DNA of 64,000 nucleotides from Mesostigma viride (taxonomy: Eukaryota; Streptophyta; Mesostigmatophyceae; Mesostigmatales; Mesostigmataceae): the NCBI GenBank assembly GCA_009746045.1, contig RPFO01000079.1, forward strand, positions 5,064,468-5,128,467, in the 5' to 3' direction. Made by a program: the position numbers and the translations under genes. Of the stretch, positions 43,080 through 64,000 are shown one piece after another. Under the pieces are notes generated by a model. The model saw nothing but the letters and a program-made list of their open reading frames with translations, was not told the origin of the DNA and did not search any database. The stretch's first letter is position 1; every line of letters starts with the position of its first letter.

Positions 43080-43860
43080 GTATGATGCGTTCAATGCTGT
43101 CACCGGCAAGGCTAGCATCTTTGAGGCCGTCGGCGAGGCGTTCCCTAACCTTCTTGCGTGGCCAGCAGCCTAGCTGCTACGGCGAACCCACTCAACTCTC
43201 CTTCCTCATGGAGGATGGGACATTCGCCGACGTCGCTTCGGCGCACGGGAACCCATCAAGGTGACCCCCTCGGCCCCTTTTACCTGTCTGCCCCGCTGCA
43301 CAAGGTTCTCCAAGGTGTCCACGCTGCGCAACCGGATGTCGTGCTCCTCGCCCGTATATTGACGATATCCATGCCCTTGCATGGCCCGGCCGACGCTGTG
43401 GTTGCCGCCCTGGCTGCCCTTGAAGTGGCCGTGGCGGCCATCAACCTTCGGCTCACCCTCCCCAAGTGTGCAGTGTTTTCGCCCCAGGGGGACTGCTCTG
43501 GCTTCCCCGCGGCTATCCCGGGGGCATTAATTGGCGCGGGCGCGTGGTTTCTCGTGCCTGGGCGTCCCTGTGGGTGCAACCCTGACTACGTCGAAGAGGA
43601 GCTCCGGGCCACGTGGATGCACTGCGGAACAGCGCACCCATGTCCTCGAGACTAATTGGGCGCGCCTCAAGGACCCCTGCAGACCAAAGGGCTCCTCCTG
43701 TGGTTTTGCGCCCACCCGCGCCGGGGTGGTTCGCTGGCTCCATGCAGCGCTCCTCCCCACTTGGTGCGCCGGGCTTGGAGAATATAAAGGCTTCTCGATC
43801 CCGGAGCCTGAGGGGGTTTAGGGGCACACCTGATACCCAGGGTTCACCCACTTGTAAACC
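43080..43860 (+). pseudogene. Reverse-transcriptase fragment of a REL-type non-LTR element, decayed
   Basis: Frames in order give MYDAFNAVTGKASIFEAVGE (first catalytic Asp region), CYGEPTQLSFLMEDGTF, HQGDPLGPFYLSAPLHKVLQ, YIDDIHAL (catalytic box, in a shifted frame near 43355), NLRLTLPKCAVFSPQG and a GFSCLGVPVG thumb block. The QGDPLGP and YIDD blocks are hallmarks of an RT. At least three frameshifts are needed to join them. The next plus-strand segment (44600-45290) codes a REL-like nuclease region and may be the end of the same element. Confidence 0.65.
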
Positions 43861-44229
43861 GTGGGACGGAAGCCTGGACCCTCACTGAACATCTGGAGTC
43901 CCGATTGAATGGAACATGCAGTTACTAGAATATAGTTACTCGGATATCATAGGGGTGAGAAGCCCAAGGTGTACTGGAGGGGCGGGGACCTGATGATTAA
44001 CCACAAGATGTGGACGCCCCCTGCGGGCTAGAATAGCTTGAACAGCCCTAGCTTGTATCCATTGGTAGTCACTGCCGCCATTGCAGCCATGCCTAGAATG
44101 TTTGCCTAGCTGTGCCACCATACCTAGTCACGTGCACGTACCGCTACTGAACACACGGTACACAACCAGCCATAGCCTCAGTTTAGCCCTAGCTTGTACA
44201 GCCATGCTACGTCCTGGCTATGATCAGCT
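43861..44229. other. Unassigned DNA
   Basis: Nothing recognised between the RT fragment and the first SINE-like repeat. Confidence 0.35.
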
Positions 44230-44500
44230 TGCTTGCCCACGCTATACTTGTTATTGATGATATGCTCACGTCCATGGGTCTTATTGCAACCACAGCACTT
44301 GCCGGATTGTCTATTGTCACCATGGCGTGTCCGATTGCCGCTGTGGCATGCCTCTGGCATGAAGGAGAAAAAAAGGGGGTCTCTGCCCTTTCTTCCTGTT
44401 GTGCACATGCAGGGAGCCCGATTAAAAGCACTTCGGTGCTCCGTGACTCCCCAACGGGATCACGAGTTTAATTAATAATTAATTAATTGAAATTAATAGG
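44230..44500 (+). repeat. SINE-like repeat S1
   Basis: It shares about 250 bp with S2. Near the 3' end are AGCAC-TTCG-GTGCT (a UUCG-loop hairpin in RNA) and ACTCCC-CAAC-GGGAT, then CACGAGTTT and an AATT tail (44468-44494). No clear pol III A/B boxes were found, so the promoter type is open. Confidence 0.6.
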
Positions 44501-44599
44501 GGTGAGGTACGTGTGGCGTACGTGTATGACATGGGATGTGCCCCGTACGTCTGATATGAAATTAGGCAGCGTATACTACATGGTTTCAAATGCTGGCCA

Positions 44600-45560
44600 T
44601 ATATCTATCCCAGGGACGTGCGTGGCTGTTCTCGCTTTCTTTGCGGAGTGTGGGCTCGGCGTACCTTCGTGCTCTTCCCATGGCCCCCCCATTCGCCTTA
44701 GTTTAGCTCCCAGCCACTACTCGGTGGCCGGCGCTCCGGCACCAGCTATTTGCCCCGCAGCCTCTTGTTCCGGCTGGGCGGCCTTGTGGTAGCTGTGGGC
44801 AGCCGCTGGATCCCACGGGGACTCACTACCTTGCCTGCATGGGGGGCCAACAGAATCAGAATTGGTATTTGTATTTGCACACTGTCCTCCTGACGGTGGT
44901 GCTCGCCATGGTTCGGTCGGTTTTCCCCCACGCGAACATCCGGTCCGAGGATGCGGATGGCGCTGCCTTCTATTCCCCCAACCACCGGCCTGACATCGTC
45001 GTGGTGCTGGACTTTGAGAGGGGTGCATGGCCGGCATCTGCTTATTGACGTTTCGGTGGCGCGGCCCTTGGCTCTTAGCCACGTGGCTGGGGCCTCCCTC
45101 ACGGCAGGTTACACGGCGGACCGGGCGGAGCGGGCCAAGCTCCTGGCCTACGGCGACGTCGGGCACCATCGTGTGGTGCCCTTTGTCCTGGAGGAGTTTG
45201 GGGCCATGGGGCCCCTGACCTCCGCCTTCTTCAAGGAGTGTTGCCGGCTCCGGGAGGACCGGCTGGACCTGGAGGGCTAGCGGGCCCCATGCATGCATGG
45301 TCGGCGCGGACCAGTGAACGTCATATTGGCGTCAGCGCTTGTCGGTGGCACTGCATGACTCGGGCCATGGCTCAACATCATGCTCCGCCGTACGCGGGCT
45401 AATTTTGCGGTGCAGCAGGGCTATTAGGTTCCGGCCTCCCGTTAGGAGTTTCCATTTTTCTTATCGTATAGTATAATAGTTATAGAGCTTTGACATGGCT
45501 CTGTATATAGGTTTATAGCTGGGCGTTTGCTTTGGTTTGAGTGATTTCACTCTGCTGTAA
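44600..45560 (+). pseudogene. REL-like nuclease region of a non-LTR element, copy 1
   Basis: One frame reads HTVLLTVVLAMVRSVFPHAN and then RPDIVVVLDFERG; after a +1 slip it reads HLLIDVSVARPL and then AERAKLLAYGDVGHH and VVPFVLEEFGAMGPL, ending at TAG near 45280. This RPD ... IDV ... K pattern followed by a FxPxxxExxG block is what the restriction-enzyme-like endonuclease region after an RT looks like in R2/Dualen-type elements. The assignment is by motif memory. A near-identical copy lies at 46850-47800. The 3' end carries a GAGTG-ATTT-CACTC hairpin. Confidence 0.5.
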
Positions 45561-45780
45561 GTAATAATATTTTTATAATATATCTATTGCCCATATTAAT
45601 CAGGTTGATACAGATGATGAGGGCCCCTGCTGGTTCAGTTGCGGAATGGCATCAGGCCGGGAGATATCTTCTTACATGGTCAGGCCCCGCAGGCCAGGCC
45701 TTAGGCGACGCAGTGGTCAACATTGGACATATATATACCGCGATGTCCATGTTTTTTGCTGCCACGCAGAGCAAAACTGA

Positions 45781-45990
45781 GCACGTGACTGCGTCACGTG
45801 GGTGCCAATACAGAGTAAAGGAACCTTCAACCCTATATACACAGCGAGAAGGAGGGAGGGCGCCCTCGCTTCTCTCACTAGCTGCCGCAGGTGGGCAGGC
45901 CACAGAGCGCTCTCTCCACGGCATATGGTGCATCATGCCGGGGCGCAACACTGTGGGTGCAATACAACCAGTGCAATACCGGCCATAGGT
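45781..45990 (+). repeat. F repeat, copy 1: G-box palindrome, TATA and leader
   Basis: It begins with the 19-bp palindrome CACGTGACTGCGTCACGTG (45782-45800), which contains two CACGTG boxes. About 35 bp later comes CCCTATATACACAGC, then a leader and an ATG (45934, MPGRNTVGAIQPV). Related copies lie at 48795-49020 (minus) and 50535-50750 (plus). It is probably the promoter-leader of a mobile element. Between 45561 and 45780 nothing else was recognised. Confidence 0.5.
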
Positions 45991-46269
45991 AGGCTGACGC
46001 AGAGTTAAAGACGCTGTTAATTGGCGTCATCCGCTCAAACCCTCTTACTCAGATCGATATGCATGGTTGCAGTGGATATGCAGGATAAGCAGCGTTGGGT
46101 GGACATTGCATGTCAAAGACTACTACGCCCCCCCAACTGCGAGTCCTAGCTAGGAAATATAAAAAGCATGGCCTAGGCATAGTTTGCGTGCAAGATAAGC
46201 TCGAGGCCTCACTTGAGGCCCATATTTTATACTAGCTGTGCCTGCTGTGGACATACATGTACATATTGA

Positions 46270-46514
46270 CGTACACGCTCCTTGCTATGACATGCTCACA
46301 TGGGTCTTATTGCACCCACAGTTTGCCGGATCGTTAGCCTGTCCTTTTAGCTAGCCGCGCCCGATTGCAGCTGTGGCATGCCTTTGGCATGAAGGAGACT
46401 GGGGGTCTCTGCCCTTTCTCCTGTAGTGCACACACAGGGATTAAAAGCACTTCGGTGCTCCGTGACTCCCCAACGGGAGCACGAGTTTAATTAATTAATT
46501 AATTAATTAATTGA
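46270..46514 (+). repeat. SINE-like repeat S2
   Basis: Collinear with S1 from the CATGGGTCTTATTGCA block to the tail. The 3' end is the hairpin CTCCC-CAAC-GGGAG and CACGAGTTTAATTAATT with about six AATT units. Confidence 0.65.
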
Positions 46515-46567
46515 CGTACGTCAATTTCCACGGTGAGACGTCCACTATACACATCTTAAATTACTTG

Positions 46568-46628
46568 GGGAATTCAGTGCTCCATGGTCCCCCAACGGGG
46601 ACACGAGACTAATTAATTAATTAATTAG
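46568..46628 (+). repeat. Short 3'-tail insertion S3
   Basis: Only about 60 bp: AATTCAGTGCTCC, hairpin GTCCCC-CAAC-GGGGAC, ACACGAGACT and an AATT tail. It is very close to S4 at 50751-50805. No target duplication is visible. Confidence 0.55.
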
Positions 46629-46849
46629 TCATGATGCAGTCCCATTGGTTTTTATCATTAGTCGCCATGCTCGATCATGGCGTCGCGCACGGGCCGCGGC
46701 CGGCCTGGCTTATATATTGCAACACTGTTGTGCCGGCCCCCTGTTATATATAATCTCCCGCCGCATTCCCTGCTCGCGTCATCGATAGACACCAGAAAAC
46801 CTACGCGGGTATTCTGCACACGGCTGATTGGATGGCTCTTTTCGCGGAC

Positions 46850-47800
46850 CTCAACGCCCAGGGACGTGCGTGGCTGTTCTCGCTTTCCTTGCGGAGTGTG
46901 GGCTCGGCGTACCTTCGTGCTCTTCCCATGGCCCCCCCATTCGCCTTAGTTTAGCTCCCAGCCACTACTCGGTGGCGCTCCGGCACCAGCTATTTGCCCC
47001 GCAGCCTCTTGTTCCGGCTGGGCGGCCTTGTGACGTAGCTGTGGGCAGCCGCTGGATCCCACGGGGACTCACTACCTTGCCTGCATGGGGGGCCAACAGA
47101 ATCAGAATTGGTATTTGTATTTGCACACTGTCCTCCTGACGGTGGTGCTCGCCATGGTTCGGTCGGTTTTCCCCCACGCGAACATCCGGTCCGAGGATGC
47201 GGATGGCGCTGCCTTCTATTCCCCCAACCACCGGCCTGACATCGTCGTGGTGCTGGACTTTGAGAGGGGTGCATGGCCGGCATCTGCTTATTGACGTTTC
47301 GGTGGCGCGGCCCTTGGCTCTTAGCCACGTGGCTGGGGCCTCCCTCACGGCAGGTTACACGGCGGACCGGGCGGAGCGGGCCAAGCTCCTGGCCTACGGC
47401 GACGTCGGGCACCATCGTGTGGTGCCCTTTGTCCTGGAGGAGTTTAGGGCCATGGGGCCCCTGACCTCCGCCTTCTTCAAGGAGTGTTGCCGGCTCCGGG
47501 AGGACCGGCTGGACCTGGAGGGCCAGCGGGCCCCATGCATGCATGGTCGGCGCGGACCTGGACGTCATATTGGCGTCAGCGCTTGTCGGTGGCGCTGACT
47601 CGGGCCATGGCTGACATCATGCTCCGCCGTACGCGGGCTGATTTTGCGGTGCAGCAGGGCTATTAGGTTCCTCCCGTTAGGAGTTTCCGTTGGTCTTATC
47701 GTAGTATAGAGCTTTGACATGGCTCTGTATATAGGTTTATAGCTAGGCGTTCGCTTTGGTTTGAGTGATTTCACTCTGCTGTAAGTAAACATATTTTTAA
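46850..47800 (+). pseudogene. REL-like nuclease region of a non-LTR element, copy 2
   Basis: Nearly identical to 44600-45560, with the same one-base slip between RPDIVVVLDFERG and HLLIDVSVARPL. Upstream it keeps a little more of the frame (LNAQGRAWLFSLSLRSVG), which resembles the sequence preceding the zinc-binding and nuclease motifs in such elements. Copy 1 has several 4-bp insertions that this copy lacks. Confidence 0.5.
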
Positions 47801-48289
47801 AATACATATTGCAACAAGGCAGGCAGGCCTAGCTCGGCATGCAGGGCTGCTCTGGTACTGCAAGTGACGTCGTACAACATGCATGGGGGTATGTTGACAT
47901 GCACCATGCACTTGAGCACGTATGCACAGTCTCATATAGGCTATCGTGCACCAGTCCATATGGTATATGGTTTGATCTAAGCTCGATCCCGTGTCAACTA
48001 GGCAGTTCCAACACAGGCTCGATGAGTATACATTGATCAGTCGTCAATCGATCCGGGTACAACAACTGCGTCAAGCTATAGCTAGCCCGCCTGATCGATC
48101 AAATTCCTGTGAGTTGTATACACAGTATGCACAGCATGCAGGCTGCTACTATAACATATTACTTTTTCGGCTCGATGGAGTCTTGCAAGACAAGTAGTAC
48201 AACAGCAGCAAGTTGGAGCTAACATTCTGCAGCATGATTTCACTATACAAGTCGAGGTACTGCCATGACCAAAGGCCTGATTCCATTGA
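47801..48289. other. Flank 3' of the trehalose-6-phosphate synthase gene
   Basis: No gene or repeat recognised. The 3' UTR of the minus-strand TPS gene should lie here. Confidence 0.4.
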
Positions 48290-63543
<15,254 letters not shown>

Positions 63544-63818
63544 CTGGGCGGCGTGGACAAGCAAGACATCCGCATGAAAGAGGCATGTAGGCTAGCAATA
63601 GGAGCATATGTGAGGGAGGGCAGGAACAGGGGCACATGCACACGTGGGGGAGGATCCAGCCGCCCTGGGGCAGGTAGAGTCTAGATACATATGGGAGAGC
63701 AAGTAGTGTGTATGCCAGCGGAAAAATGAGGCCCGAAGGTATACGTGATCTGTACGTGTGCATGTGTGGGCATGTGGAACTTAAGATGCATGTGGGACCC
63801 ATGAAGGCAGCAAATATT

Positions 63819-63953
<135 letters not shown>

Positions 63954-64000
63954 CCAAAGGAGTGCTTTCCCCCAAGCATCGCATCCCATACCAAGACACA

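Overview
The window is eukaryotic nuclear DNA. Coding sequence is split by GT-AG introns, retrotransposons fill most of the first 48 kb, and micro- and minisatellites crowd the introns of the last 16 kb. The one well-conserved host gene is a plant/green-type trehalose-6-phosphate synthase, so a green alga or relative is my best guess; the lineage is inferred, not proven.

Layout. 0.5-1.24 kb: a small two-exon host gene for a predicted tail-anchored coiled-coil protein (minus). 3.8-5.8 kb: a degraded element whose only protein resembles the L1 ORF1 RNA-binding protein. 8.1-9.9 kb: an intact Ty3/gypsy integrase ORF (minus) carrying a C-terminal PHD finger. 9.87-23.34 kb: a small LTR element (Gypsy-C, two 1031-bp LTRs). 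One LTR was later split by a 9.2-kb Ty3/gypsy element (Gypsy-A, 11778-20999) and by a 1.76-kb element of unknown type (D, 21271-23034). 23.8-26.1 kb: a dead RTE-like LINE. 26.3-41.2 kb: a nest in which an ORF1-type element (copy 4) was split by a Ty3/gypsy element (Gypsy-B, 28320-39124), whose 5' LTR was then split by another ORF1-type element (copy 3). 41.2-47.8 kb: decayed reverse-transcriptase fragments, two copies of a REL-like nuclease region, and short SINE-like repeats.

The region from 48.29 kb to the right edge is the C-terminal 834 codons of the trehalose-6-phosphate synthase gene on the minus strand, in 13 exons whose phases all join correctly. The glucosyltransferase catalytic residues visible here are present. 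The phosphatase-like domain has lost its catalytic aspartates, as in plant class I (TPS1-type) enzymes. The last two exons form a long low-complexity, acidic tail. Its introns hold tandem repeats, including one of exactly 23 x 32 bp that copies the 5' splice site once per unit.

How the mobile parts may fit together (inference). The LINE, the ORF1-only elements and the SINE-like repeats all end in the same small hairpin (loop CAAC, varied stems) followed by AATT- or AATTT-type microsatellite tails, as if one reverse transcriptase mobilised all of them. Gypsy-A and Gypsy-B each have two nearly identical LTRs but defective coding regions, which suggests help in trans. All coordinates and comparisons were made by eye; no searches were run.
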